From: Verrucomicrobiota bacterium
GTDB taxonomy: Bacteria > Verrucomicrobiota > Verrucomicrobiia > Limisphaerales > SIBE01
NCBI GenBank assembly: GCA_016871515.1
Contig: VHDE01000009.1
Span: forward strand, 1 to 64,000
DNA length: 64,000 nucleotides
Direction of reading: 5' to 3'
The position numbers and the translations under genes were made by a program. Position 1 is the first letter of the stretch, and every line of letters starts with the position of its first letter. Of this stretch, positions 35,682-44,325 are shown piece by piece. The notes under the pieces were generated by a model. It had not been told where the DNA came from and ran no database searches. It was given only the letters and a program-made list of their open reading frames with translations.

Positions 35682-36165
35682 AGGCACAGATTATAAAAAG
35701 GAATTTCGTTGAACAGTGAAATTTGAGAAAAAGAGGACGCAAACTCTCTGTTCACTACTCGCCATGACGCTCATACTCCCAATGCGCGCAACATGTGCCT
35801 GGAAACTCTCCATGAGCCTCCTGGTATGTAGTCCCGCCTTTAGGCGGCAGCATTTTGCTGGCGCCGAAAGAGATTTGCGGATAGCAACCGCACCGGCTGA
35901 AGCCGGGACTACATACCGCAGCAGCAGGTTCATGGTCCCAATGCGCGTCCAATCTTGGAGGTCGAGGCTCCCCCATGAACCGCCGGTGATAGGCAGCTCT
36001 TTTCAGGAGCTGGAACGTCCAAAATCCGCCAGGTTTTGGAGTGCGGCAGTCCTCTGCCGCTTTGGAACCCAACCGCGAAAAGCGGCAGAGGACTGCCGCA
36101 CTCCAAGACGCTGTCGCGACGACGAATGCTGCCATTCGCCAAACGCGACGACGTTTCGTTACAAC
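35682..36165. repeat. 484-base gap with two large hairpins
   Basis: 35823-35917: ends GGTATGTAGTCCCG and CGGGACTACATACC, bordered by CCATGAGCC and GGTTCATGG. 36036-36106: two exact 28-base arms (starting TTGGAGTGCGGCAGTCCTCT) around a 15-base loop, a cruciform-capable hairpin. GGTTCATGGTCCCAATGCGC at 35929 recurs, except for one junction base, near 42884-42903. No gene is seen. Confidence 0.75.
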
Positions 36166-38538
36166 CTAATACAACAAATACTTCTGTCGCCGGCGTTTGA
36201 ATTCGTCCAAATCGATTGCCCAGGTTTGCCGTATCTCGGAGATGGATTTGCCCGCGCGGATGGCATCGATCGTGACTCGATGGCCGAGCAGACGGTCAAA
36301 TTTCTCAAGATCGAAATCTTTCGGATAAAGCCGATGCAACGTCTGAGCAATCGTCAGGCCGATATCGAGCACCTCACAACGGTCGCGATCTGTCAGAACA
36401 ATGTTCGCGCCGGCGCATAGCTTGTCCTTGAAGACACTCGCGTTCGGGGTAAATCGAATGGGGACAAAACGGACGCCAGCCAATCCGGCGCGATTCAACT
36501 CCGCGCATAATTTGACGTCCTCTATATAAGGTGCGCCCACCACTTCAAATGGCGTTCCGGTTCCGCGTCCGACGGAAACCGCGGTTGTTTCGAGGAGCCC
36601 GACCCCATGGTAAAGAGCGGCTCCGGTCAGGCTGCGCATGTTGGGCGAGGGATTAATCCAAGGCAGCGTGGTTTGGTCGAACCAAAGATCGCGCGTCCAG
36701 CCTTCGAGGGCGACAACACTAAGGTCTGCTTTGAAATCGCGCTCGGCGTTGAACATGCGCGCGAGTTCGCCGACGGTCATGCCGTGGCGCACGGGAATTG
36801 GATGAAACGCAGTGAAACTGGTTTCGCCATTAAGCACGGGACCGTCGATGGCGAGGCCATTGATTGGGTTTACGCGATCCAACACAAAGAATTTTAACTT
36901 CGCATTCCCGGCTGCTTCGAGGCAATTGCCCATCGTGGAAATGTAGGTGTAAAAACGGCAGCCGATGTCCTGGATGTCGAAGACAAGCGCATCAAGGTCC
37001 TTCAGTTGTCCGGGCTTTGGAGAACGGGTCGCGCCATAAAGACTGAAAATGGGCAAGCCTGTTTTCTCGTCCACACTGTCCGACACCTTTTCATCCAAAA
37101 CGCCGCGAATGCCGTGTTCGGGACTGAACAACGCTTTGAGTGAGACGCCCGGCGCTTTGTGCAAGAGATCGATGGTTGGGTTCCGTTCGCGATCGGCGCC
37201 AGTGTGATTGGTGATGAGTCCGACGCGCACACCTTTGAGAGGAGCGAACTGTTGTTGGGCGAGAACGTCGATGCCATTGCGCACGATTATTGTCCGCGGC
37301 CGGTTGGTTGTGAGGGAACTCGCGGCATTGGGCGCAGGTCGCGGAGGCAAAGCGCCGGGAGCGCCCGCGAAATTGAAACCGATGACGGCTTCCGCAGCCA
37401 GCGAAGCCAGAGCGGCTCGGAGGGGCAGCACATCTCCGGCGCCGTCTGGATGCACGCGGTTGGAAAGAAACATCCAAAACGTTTTTGAGAACGGATCAAT
37501 CCAAAGGCACGTGCCGGTCCAGCCCGTGTGTCCGAATGAGCCGAGCGGGAAATGTTTGCCTCGGGGCCCGCTGTACCCGGAATCGATATCCCACCCCAAG
37601 CCGCGGCGCGAGGGCACTGCTTCGGGCGATTGCACGCTGGTCATGAAACGCACCGTTTCCGGTTTGAGAATGCGCACGCCGTCCAGAGAGCCGTTGTTCA
37701 ACAGCATCCGAGCGTAACGCGCCAAGTCCGCAGCGGTCGTGAACAACCCGGCGTGCCCGGCGACGCCACCCATGCGCCGCGCCGTGGGATCGTGGACCTT
37801 TCCGCGCAACATTTCAGATTCGGTTCTCTCGGTCGGCGCGATGCGCGGCAATGTGTTTGTCGACGGAAAGAAGCTTGTATCGACCATCCGCAAGGGCCGA
37901 AAAATCTCGTTGGCCGCGAATTGATCGAGGCGCACACCGCTGGCGCGCTGAACGATCTCCCCGAGAAGAATGAAATTGATGTCACTGTAGCGGAAGACTG
38001 TTCCTGGGGCGTTGAGCGGTTTTTCGGCGCAGGCTAATTCAATACCTTTTTCGTAGCCGGCCCAGGGCGGGCTGGCGCCGAGTCCCGGACGCAGGCCGGA
38101 AGTGTGAGTCAAAAGATGGCGCAATGTGATCCCCTCCTTTCCTTGAACGCCGAATTGAGGAAGGTACGTTGTGACGGGCGCATCCAGCGCAAGTTTTCCG
38201 CGTTCGAAAAGAAGCATGATCGCCGGAGCCGTAACGACGACTTTGGTTAACGACGCGGCGTCGAAAATGGTGTCTTCGGTCATTGGTTCGGGCGCTGGGA
38301 GAAGCGCGCGGCGTCCGTAAGCTTTGTGATAACTGGTCCCGTTGCGTTCGAGCCAGAGGACGCCTCCGGGGATCTTGTTGCTTTGAACCGTTTGCAGGAT
38401 GGCTGAATCCATTTCGGCGAGCTTCGCAGCAAAGAACACCCCGATTCGACGATCAGAAGAAGGCGAAGGGGTTTTACACGCGAAGAGGACAAGAACGACA
38501 CTGACCGAGAAGAACGACAACGAAATAATTGAACGCAT
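36166..38538 (-). CDS. lipoprotein fusing a serine beta-lactamase-like hydrolase to NamZ (DUF1343)
   Basis: 790 residues from ATG 38538 (MRSIISLSFFSVSVVLVLFACK, a signal with lipobox-like LFAC); a longer frame upstream adds 32 doubtful residues. The N-terminal half is a class C beta-lactamase/esterase fold: SxxK in DAASLTKVVV, YSD in VFRYSDINFILLGE and HTG in GSFGHTGWTG. The C-terminal half is DUF1343/NamZ: GVRVGLITNHTGADRERNPT, FSPEHGIRGVLDEKV, DIQDIGCRFYTYISTMG, ALYHGVGLLETTAVSVGRGT. NamZ enzymes are exo-acting N-acetylmuramidases. The fusion suggests concerted trimming of peptide and glycan in peptidoglycan recycling; that role is inferred. Confidence 0.9.
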   Translation of the reverse strand: MRSIISLSFFSVSVVLVLFACKTPSPSSDRRIGVFFAAKLAEMDSAILQTVQSNKIPGGVLWLERNGTSYHKAYGRRALLPAPEPMTEDTIFDAASLTKVVVTAPAIMLLFERGKLALDAPVTTYLPQFGVQGKEGITLRHLLTHTSGLRPGLGASPPWAGYEKGIELACAEKPLNAPGTVFRYSDINFILLGEIVQRASGVRLDQFAANEIFRPLRMVDTSFFPSTNTLPRIAPTERTESEMLRGKVHDPTARRMGGVAGHAGLFTTAADLARYARMLLNNGSLDGVRILKPETVRFMTSVQSPEAVPSRRGLGWDIDSGYSGPRGKHFPLGSFGHTGWTGTCLWIDPFSKTFWMFLSNRVHPDGAGDVLPLRAALASLAAEAVIGFNFAGAPGALPPRPAPNAASSLTTNRPRTIIVRNGIDVLAQQQFAPLKGVRVGLITNHTGADRERNPTIDLLHKAPGVSLKALFSPEHGIRGVLDEKVSDSVDEKTGLPIFSLYGATRSPKPGQLKDLDALVFDIQDIGCRFYTYISTMGNCLEAAGNAKLKFFVLDRVNPINGLAIDGPVLNGETSFTAFHPIPVRHGMTVGELARMFNAERDFKADLSVVALEGWTRDLWFDQTTLPWINPSPNMRSLTGAALYHGVGLLETTAVSVGRGTGTPFEVVGAPYIEDVKLCAELNRAGLAGVRFVPIRFTPNASVFKDKLCAGANIVLTDRDRCEVLDIGLTIAQTLHRLYPKDFDLEKFDRLLGHRVTIDAIRAGKSISEIRQTWAIDLDEFKRRRQKYLLY

Positions 38539-38641
38539 AAGTGCGGACACGAAATGAACAGAAGCTCGCGAAGAACGCAAAGAAAATGGTAACAGGCAGG
38601 CAAACCTCCTGGTTTGCGGGAAGCGCAGCAGCACTTCTTCC

Positions 38642-38679
38642 TTCCGGATTATTTCGATGTACGTTGAAATAATCCGGAA
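38642..38679. repeat. perfect 14-bp stem hairpin
   Basis: TTCCGGATTATTTC and GAAATAATCCGGAA pair exactly around a 10-base loop, about 100 bases upstream of the lipoprotein hydrolase start. It could be an operator or an RNA hairpin; no regulator is apparent. Confidence 0.6.
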
Positions 38680-38702
38680 CTGGCAAAATGTCCAAACGCT
38701 AC

Positions 38703-38730
38703 CAAAAAGAACGCCGGGCTTTCGCCCGGC
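38703..38730 (-). terminator. intrinsic terminator after the broken surface-protein gene
   Basis: Read on the minus strand: GCCGGGC-GAAA-GCCCGGC followed by GTTCTTTTTGG, 24 bases past the stop codon at 38754. The outer AAAGAAC/GTTCTTT also pair, lengthening the stem. A GAAA tetraloop and T-rich tail make this a good rho-independent terminator. Confidence 0.7.
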
Positions 38731-38753
38731 CTCTCGGTGTTCTTTGGATTCCC

Positions 38754-40739
38754 TTACGGTTTGAAGCGATAAAACCTCGCCGCGCCGGCAACGGCAGCGG
38801 TGAAATGGCTCGTGGCATTGGCGACATCGGTCCAGGAGCCAGTTATCGCGTTAGCCGACTGCAGTGTTCCGGTTCCGGTCCACTCGAGGTTGAGGTTCGT
38901 TCCGGTCCGGGCAAACTTTGAGAACTTGGCCGCCGTTACTGGAGGTCCGCCTGTTGTGATGGCGCTGAGTTCCAAACCGAAGACGATGTCCGAACTTCCT
39001 GGATCGGTCTGGTGCACTTCCGCGGCGAGGACGTTATCGCCAGCAACCAGTGCGGCGGCAGGAATTTCGAATGGTCCTTCGTAAATGTTTCGACCTTCGT
39101 GGCTGGTTGCGGCCGTGGTGACGGTGACAGGCCCGGCTGCGATTCCGAACCGATAGACTTCGACGCCATTGAGGTAAAGCACGAAGCCATCGTCCACCAA
39201 ATGCCGAATGCTTAACTTTGCTCCCGCGGGATTGCCGTTAAACGTGAAGTGAGTGCGGAAATAATCCGTGAGGATGCCCTTTCCAGCCGGCGATTGGCGC
39301 ACCAATGTGGTTCGGATTGGCTCGCTGGTCGCGTCAGTTTCAGCGGCGAGAAGAGCAGCGCCCTCTGGCCAAGCACTGTCATTGAACGTTTTGTCTTTCC
39401 AGGCTGTTCCCAGATCCTTTCCGGTATTCTCATAACGCCACTTCTGTTTGTCGTCGATCGCAATCAAGATAGTGCCGGTCTGATTGGTTGGCGGCGGTGT
39501 GACCACGGGCGGTGTGATGGAAACGAGCAATTCTGCGCCGAAAACAATGTCCGAGCTGCTGGTTCCGGATTGATGGACCTCAACTGCGAAGCCATTATCG
39601 CCGGCAACCAAGTTGGCTCCCGGAATCGTATAAGGACCCTCATACGCAGCTTCATGGCCCCCGAACGAGGTCAAGAAGTCAAAGGTCGCTCCGGCCGCCA
39701 ATCCAAAACGATGAATTTCCGCGCCATTGAGTTAAAAAACGGCGCCGTCATCGATCACGTGGCGCAGGAACAGATCTCCTCCGAGGGGACCCGTGTAGTT
39801 AAAATGAGTTCGAAAATAGAACGTCTGAACGTATTCGCCATTGTCATTGAAGCGCTCGATGGGTGTTCGAATAGGCTCCGGCGTGTTGCCGGTTTCCTGG
39901 GCGATAAGCGCCATTCCTTCGGGCCACGCGGAATCGTTGAAGGTCTTTTCCTTCCAAGCCGTTCCTAGGTCCGTCCCAGAGCGATCGTACTTCCACACTT
40001 GTTTGTCATCGATGGCAACCAACGTTGTCGTCGTGGCGCGCGTCGCGAGCACGAAATCATTTGGGCTGACATGCGCCGGCGTCGCGTTATCGCTATAAAT
40101 TAGCCGGACATTAACCGTCGATTTCTCCGGCAGGTTGGTAGCGGGGTCATACACGACGGTCGTCTGATTCGCGGGATCGACCAATCGCGTGATGGTTGGT
40201 GTCACGTTTTGACCGTTGACCAAGAGCCGAAGAGAACTGGCATTGAGCCGGGTGGCTCCGTCCGCAATCGTAATCGCAATATTAGAGTCCACGGGAACTC
40301 CAGTCGCGCCATGGAGAGGACTCACGGACGACACAAACGGCTCGTCCACCGTTCCCCAGACAATCGTGAGAAGAGGTCTCTCGTCGATGTTAGAATGTTC
40401 CGACGAGCTGAAATCAGTCCCGTCTGTTCCGCTCGGAAGGAAAATCCAGCCATGATTCGGCTTGGTTCCGTCTGACCATGCCTGCAGCGTGCTGATCGGC
40501 AGCGGAATGATGGTCTTGTTTCCATTGCCAGGGAATGTGGAATCTTCGGTGGCCGCGGCTTCGCCGTCGTCGGCCAGAACGCCATCCGTTCCGTTAGTGA
40601 TTCCCAACTGCTCGATTCCTGCAAGGGTACGAGCATCTTGTAATGCAATAGGTGAAAGTCGTGCATTTTTAAGAAGATTTTTTGGCTTGTGGTTTGAACA
40701 GAAGATCGCAAAGGACCCGAAGATCTGAGCATTCCCCAA
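38754..40739 (-). pseudogene. surface protein with jelly-roll repeats, interrupted by a nonsense codon
   Basis: One continuous frame runs from about 40739 to 38754 with a single in-frame TAA at 39732-39734. It lies in DDGAVF-stop-LNGAEIHRFG, where the intact relative at 53818 has Tyr (AAVFYLNGTEIHRFG), so a TAC or TAT became TAA. Upstream lacks a signal peptide: a TGA precedes the first possible start, and the frame begins inside a DNRLRE-like domain (GWIFLPSGTDGTDFSSSEHS). Then come an SbsA-like Ig domain (SPLHGATGVPVDSNIAITIA), two jelly-roll copies (LVAIDDKQVWKYDRSGTDLG; LIAIDDKQKWRYENTGKDLG) and the ending ARFYRFKP. It is truncated at the 5' end and broken inside. Confidence 0.8.
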
Positions 40740-41157
40740 TCAAATTTCTTTGCGGGCTTCGCGATCTTTCTGTTAGCCGGGTTTTCAAGATGGGTTTGGT
40801 TGCGGCTTCGCCGCGCTGGGGACTTTGGGTTCGTTGCCAGTGTTCGTGATTTGCACGGTTAAGCTGGCGAAAAGTATCTTGGCTTTCGCCGGACGCGGAA
40901 ATCGTCGCAATCGAGGCTGTCGCAGTTTTAGGCCAATGCCTTTGGGTAATTCAAAGCCCTTTGGTGAGCGGTTGTCCCGGAGGGACAGGGTGAAAATAGC
41001 CCGGCGTTTCAACGCCGGGAACCGAGCTCCGGAGACCACGTCCCGAAGGGACGGCTGAATTCGGCCTCAGTCGCCGCCCCGGCGTTGAAACGCCGGGCTA
41101 TTTTCGCTCCGTCCCTCCGGGACAAATGCTCTTTGTATTGCCGAAGGGCATTGGGTT
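40740..41157. repeat. gap with a complete family B repeat (40933-41154)
   Basis: Ends CCAATGCCTTTGGGTAATTC and GCCGAAGGGCATTGG. The inside has TTGTCCCGGAGGGAC, GCCCGGCGTTTCAACGCCGG, ACGTCCCGAAGGGACGGCTG, then GCGTTGAAACGCCGGGCTAT and CCGTCCCTCCGGGAC. It abuts the moeB stop. Sequence 40740-40932 shows no gene. Confidence 0.8.
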
Positions 41158-41973
41158 TTAGGCGACTCCCGGATTTGGCCCGCGACTTGTCCGCTGGGTT
41201 GGATTCGTCCGCCCTGCAGCCTTTTCCGGCGTGCCGCAATCGGGGCAATCGGGCCTTCGTCGGATGCGGAGGCGTTGAAAATGCATGCTTTCCAAATCCA
41301 TCGCCAGAAGAACTCCGGCCAGCGGTTTGCCCAAGCCCGTAATCAGTTTGATGACCTCGACTGCTCCAAGGCAACCAGCGGTGCCGGACACGGCGCCAAT
41401 GACAGGAAACTCGCGCTTCCAATGCGGTGGTTTTTCTGGGTAGAGGCAGCGGAGGCAAGGTGTTCGTCCCGGCAGAATCGTGGTGAGCTGAGCTTCAAAG
41501 GAATACATGGCGCACTCGACCATCGGTTTGCGAGCCGCGACAGCGGCGCGATTCAAGGCAAACCGTTCTTCAAAGAGGGGCGCAGCATCCACAACTACGT
41601 CTGCCTGGGAAACCAATTCATCCACATTGGACTCAGTGACGTTCTGTTCGACTGCGGTAATCTTCAAGCGGGGATTCAGTTCGCGGAGGCGGCGGACCAG
41701 TGTCTCCATGCGAGGCTGGCCAATGCGATCGTAGCGTTGCAGGAGTTGACGATTGAGGTCGCTGGGTTTCAAGCTGCCCGCGTGGGCGAGCACGAGCCGT
41801 CCGATTCCTGCGGCCGCTAATTGATACGCCACCATTCCGCCCAGACCCCCAACCCGCGAGATCAGCACGGAAGCTGCCTTCAGTTTGCGTTGACCTTCTT
41901 CGCCAAAGCCCGGCACCCACATTTGCCATTCGTAAACCGCGCGCTCTTCGGATGTCAGTTCCGGCAATGTCAT
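41158..41973 (-). CDS. moeB: MoeB/ThiF-family adenylyltransferase
   Basis: 271 residues. The nucleotide-binding loop is SRVGGLGGMVAYQLAAAGIG, followed by the catalytic-arginine region SLKPSDLNRQLLQRYDRIGQ and DVVVDAAPLFEERFALNRAA. Two CxxC pairs (CLRC and CPDC) supply the structural zinc. There is no rhodanese domain. MoeB adenylates the C-terminus of MoaD in molybdopterin synthesis, and its position right behind modC on the same strand (6-base gap) favours this over ThiF. The last about 20 residues (GRTNPTQRTSRGPNPGVA) run up to the repeat. Confidence 0.8.
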   Translation of the reverse strand: MTLPELTSEERAVYEWQMWVPGFGEEGQRKLKAASVLISRVGGLGGMVAYQLAAAGIGRLVLAHAGSLKPSDLNRQLLQRYDRIGQPRMETLVRRLRELNPRLKITAVEQNVTESNVDELVSQADVVVDAAPLFEERFALNRAAVAARKPMVECAMYSFEAQLTTILPGRTPCLRCLYPEKPPHWKREFPVIGAVSGTAGCLGAVEVIKLITGLGKPLAGVLLAMDLESMHFQRLRIRRRPDCPDCGTPEKAAGRTNPTQRTSRGPNPGVA

Positions 41974-41979
41974 GTTAAT

Positions 41980-42621
41980 TCAGGATGCCTCTCGCACCTT
42001 TCCATCGTCGAGGCGAAAGAGCAGATCGGCAAGCTGCGCGGCTTCCCGGGCGCTATGCGTAATATGCAGCGCGGTAATTCCCAACTCGCGCTGGATTCGC
42101 TTCAACAAACTGGCGAGATCATCGCGCAAATCCTCATCGAGCGCCGAAAGCGGTTCATCGAGCAGCAGCACGCTTGGCTTCGCGGCAAGAGCGCGGCCGA
42201 GCGCAACGCGCTGGCGTTCGCCACCGGACAAGTCGTGCGGCAATCGGTGCAACAGGGAAGTGACGCCAAGATGCTCGGCTAATTCGCCAACGCGCTGCTC
42301 GATTTCCGCAATGGGCCGCCGGCGCAGACGAAGCGCAAACCCGATTTGCTCGCGCACTGTCATCGTGGGAAACATCGCGCCGTCCTGGGGCACATAACCA
42401 ATCCCACGCACGCCGGGCGGCTCGCCGGTCACATCGCGGCTGTCAATCTTGACGGCGCCTGAAGCCGGCTGACGCAGACCACAAATGATTTCCAGCAACG
42501 TCGTTTTCCCGCAACCTGTCCGGCCCATCAAGACGGCGTAACGCCCCGTGGGAATCTCGAAGGAGACGTTTTCCAGACGGAATGCGCCGGCATGCCAGGA
42601 GATATTCTCCAGACGAATCAT
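41980..42621 (-). CDS. modC: molybdate ABC transporter ATP-binding protein
   Basis: 213 residues from ATG 42621 (MIRLENISW); an upstream in-frame start would add eight residues. Walker A GRTGCGKT, Q-loop YVPQDGAMFP, signature LSGGERQR, Walker B LLLDEPLSALDED and the His in LHITHSAREA are present. The C-terminal TOBE/Mop molybdate-sensing domain of classical ModC is absent, as in short ModC/WtpC-type ATPases. Operon order and the ModA/ModB partners support molybdate (or tungstate) uptake. Confidence 0.85.
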   Translation of the reverse strand: MIRLENISWHAGAFRLENVSFEIPTGRYAVLMGRTGCGKTTLLEIICGLRQPASGAVKIDSRDVTGEPPGVRGIGYVPQDGAMFPTMTVREQIGFALRLRRRPIAEIEQRVGELAEHLGVTSLLHRLPHDLSGGERQRVALGRALAAKPSVLLLDEPLSALDEDLRDDLASLLKRIQRELGITALHITHSAREAAQLADLLFRLDDGKVREAS

Positions 42622-43052
42622 GCGCGGACGAAAAACCCGAAACAAATCCCGGGCCCCGAAACGTTACCGAAAATGCGGAAGGCGCCGGTGCGGCGCGACA
42701 GCGTCTTGGACTGCGGTGACGGAGTCTGCGAAGTCACCGCTTTGGGCGCGGATGGAACAGCCACACGCGACCACGCGCCTGTCTGGACGCTTCGCATGAA
42801 CCGTACGGAGCGCGGACAGCCTTGTCCGCGCGGTTTGAGCAAACTGATAGAAATACGCGGGCAAGGCTGTCCGCGCTCCGTACGGTTCATGGTCCCAATG
42901 CGCACCCAAAAAGCGTCGAGGCTCCTCGCAAAGCGGCGATTGCGGAGACTCCATCGCCACAGCGTTTGGGATTGCGGCACTCCATAGGCAGTCGTCATTT
43001 TAATCTTTGCCATTTTGAGTTGTTTCGGATTTCGAGATTCGAATTTCGGGTT
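42622..43052. repeat. gap between modB and modC with a family D hairpin (42795-42891)
   Basis: CATGAACCGTACGGAGCGCG ... CAGCCTTGTCCGCG pairs with GCAAGGCTGTCCGCGCTCCG ... TACGGTTCATG. The arms are nearly exact around a central 26-base loop. A single arm occurs at 24026-24068. The outer CATGAACC/GGTTCATG pair is shared with repeats at 35929 and 43848. Confidence 0.8.
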
Positions 43053-43841
43053 TTATACTTTCTCGCCTGCCAACCGCACCGCGACGAGCACCACCATCGC
43101 GAGTGCAACCATTAAGATGCTGACCGCGACGGCTGCTTCCAGATTTCCCACGCTTAACTCGAGCCAGACAGAGGTCGGCAGCACTTCGGTTTTCATGCGC
43201 GTCGCGCCGGCAAAAACCAGGATCGGGCCGAACTCGCCCAAGCTTCGCGCCCAGGCGATACTCGCGGCGGCAAACATCCCGCGCCGTGCTGCGGGCAGTG
43301 TCACGAGCCACACGGCGCGCCCGCGCGAACAGCCCAGTGTCATCGCCACATTTTCGGGCCGCGGCGAAAGATGATCGAACGTTCCACGCATCGTTCGCAC
43401 GGCGAAGGCTGCGCCAATCACGAATTGCGCCAGCACAACACCGGCTACTGTGTAGGTGAATGGAACAACGCTTTCGACGGCGCGTCCGAAAGGCGTTTGA
43501 AACAGAATCAACAGACATAAGCCGACGACCATCGGCGGAAGAACAATCGGCACGTCCAATGCGGCGTCGAGCATGGATTTGCCCCGGAAGCGTCCGCGCG
43601 ACAGCAGATAGCCGACGGGCACCGCGAGCAGCAACGAAAGAAGCGCAGTGGCTGTGCAAGTCGCGAGACTAAGGCCGATTGAGTAACGGATTTCGCGCGC
43701 GGCCAGCGCGCGCCACCAATGGCCAGGTGTTGTGTAGGCCGCGGTTGCAGCCAGCATCGACAGAATAAAAAGCAGGTAAAGCCCGGTGATCAACCCGAGT
43801 GCAATCCAGAACGACGAGAGGCGCGAGCGTGGCGAACTCAT
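43053..43841 (-). CDS. modB: molybdate ABC transporter permease
   Basis: 262 residues with five to six membrane segments. The family sequence LLAVPVGYLLSRGRFRGKSM, then LDAALDVPIVLPPMVVGLCL, is typical of ModB. The EAA loop is PENVAMTLGCSRGRAVWLVT, followed by ARSLGEFGPILVFAGATRMK. It forms the inner-membrane channel of the molybdate importer with ModC. Repeats now separate it from both modA and modC. Confidence 0.9.
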   Translation of the reverse strand: MSSPRSRLSSFWIALGLITGLYLLFILSMLAATAAYTTPGHWWRALAAREIRYSIGLSLATCTATALLSLLLAVPVGYLLSRGRFRGKSMLDAALDVPIVLPPMVVGLCLLILFQTPFGRAVESVVPFTYTVAGVVLAQFVIGAAFAVRTMRGTFDHLSPRPENVAMTLGCSRGRAVWLVTLPAARRGMFAAASIAWARSLGEFGPILVFAGATRMKTEVLPTSVWLELSVGNLEAAVAVSILMVALAMVVLVAVRLAGEKV

Positions 43842-44325
43842 CCCCTCCCCATGAACCTAAAGGTAGGGCGGCGTTGCTGCGCCGCCTTGGCAAACCCACG
43901 ATGTTGGCGGCGCAGCAACGCCGCCCTACCGACGCAGTGGTTCATGGGTGCAATGAGCGAAATCCTGTTTCGGAGAAATCTCTCCCCGAAACTGCATCGT
44001 TTGGTCGAGACGGATTTGACTCTAATACATTTCGGTAATTCAGGTCCCCGACGCAGATGGTCCCGGAGGGACTGCGCGAGAATAGCCCGGCGTTTTAACG
44101 CCGGGAACCGAATCACGAGAGATTCGAGTCCCGAAGGGACGACTGAAATGCGTTTGAGAATCGAGCGTTTCAGCTGCCCCTTCGGGACTTGCGCGCACTT
44201 GGTCGCGGTCCAGGCGTTAAAACGCCGGGCTATTCTCACGCAGTCCCTCCGGGACAAGACAGGTTTGGAATTACCGAACGGCATCAGATTCAACTCCAGC
44301 CTTGGATTGCTTCATCGTCCTCGGC
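43842..44325. repeat. gap between modA and modB: perfect hairpin and complete family B unit
   Basis: 43862-43886 and 43906-43930 are exact 25-base inverted arms (GGTAGGGCGGCGTTGCTGCG start) with a 19-base loop, flanked by CCCATGAACC and GGTTCATGGG. 44013-44296 is a family B unit: TTTGACTCTAATACATTTCG, GCCCGGCGTTTTAACGCCGG, GAGTCCCGAAGGGACGACTG, GGCGTTAAAACGCCGGGCTA, GAATTACCGAACGGCATCAG. In this copy both central palindromes share the change GTTTTAAC, so the arms covary. Confidence 0.85.
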
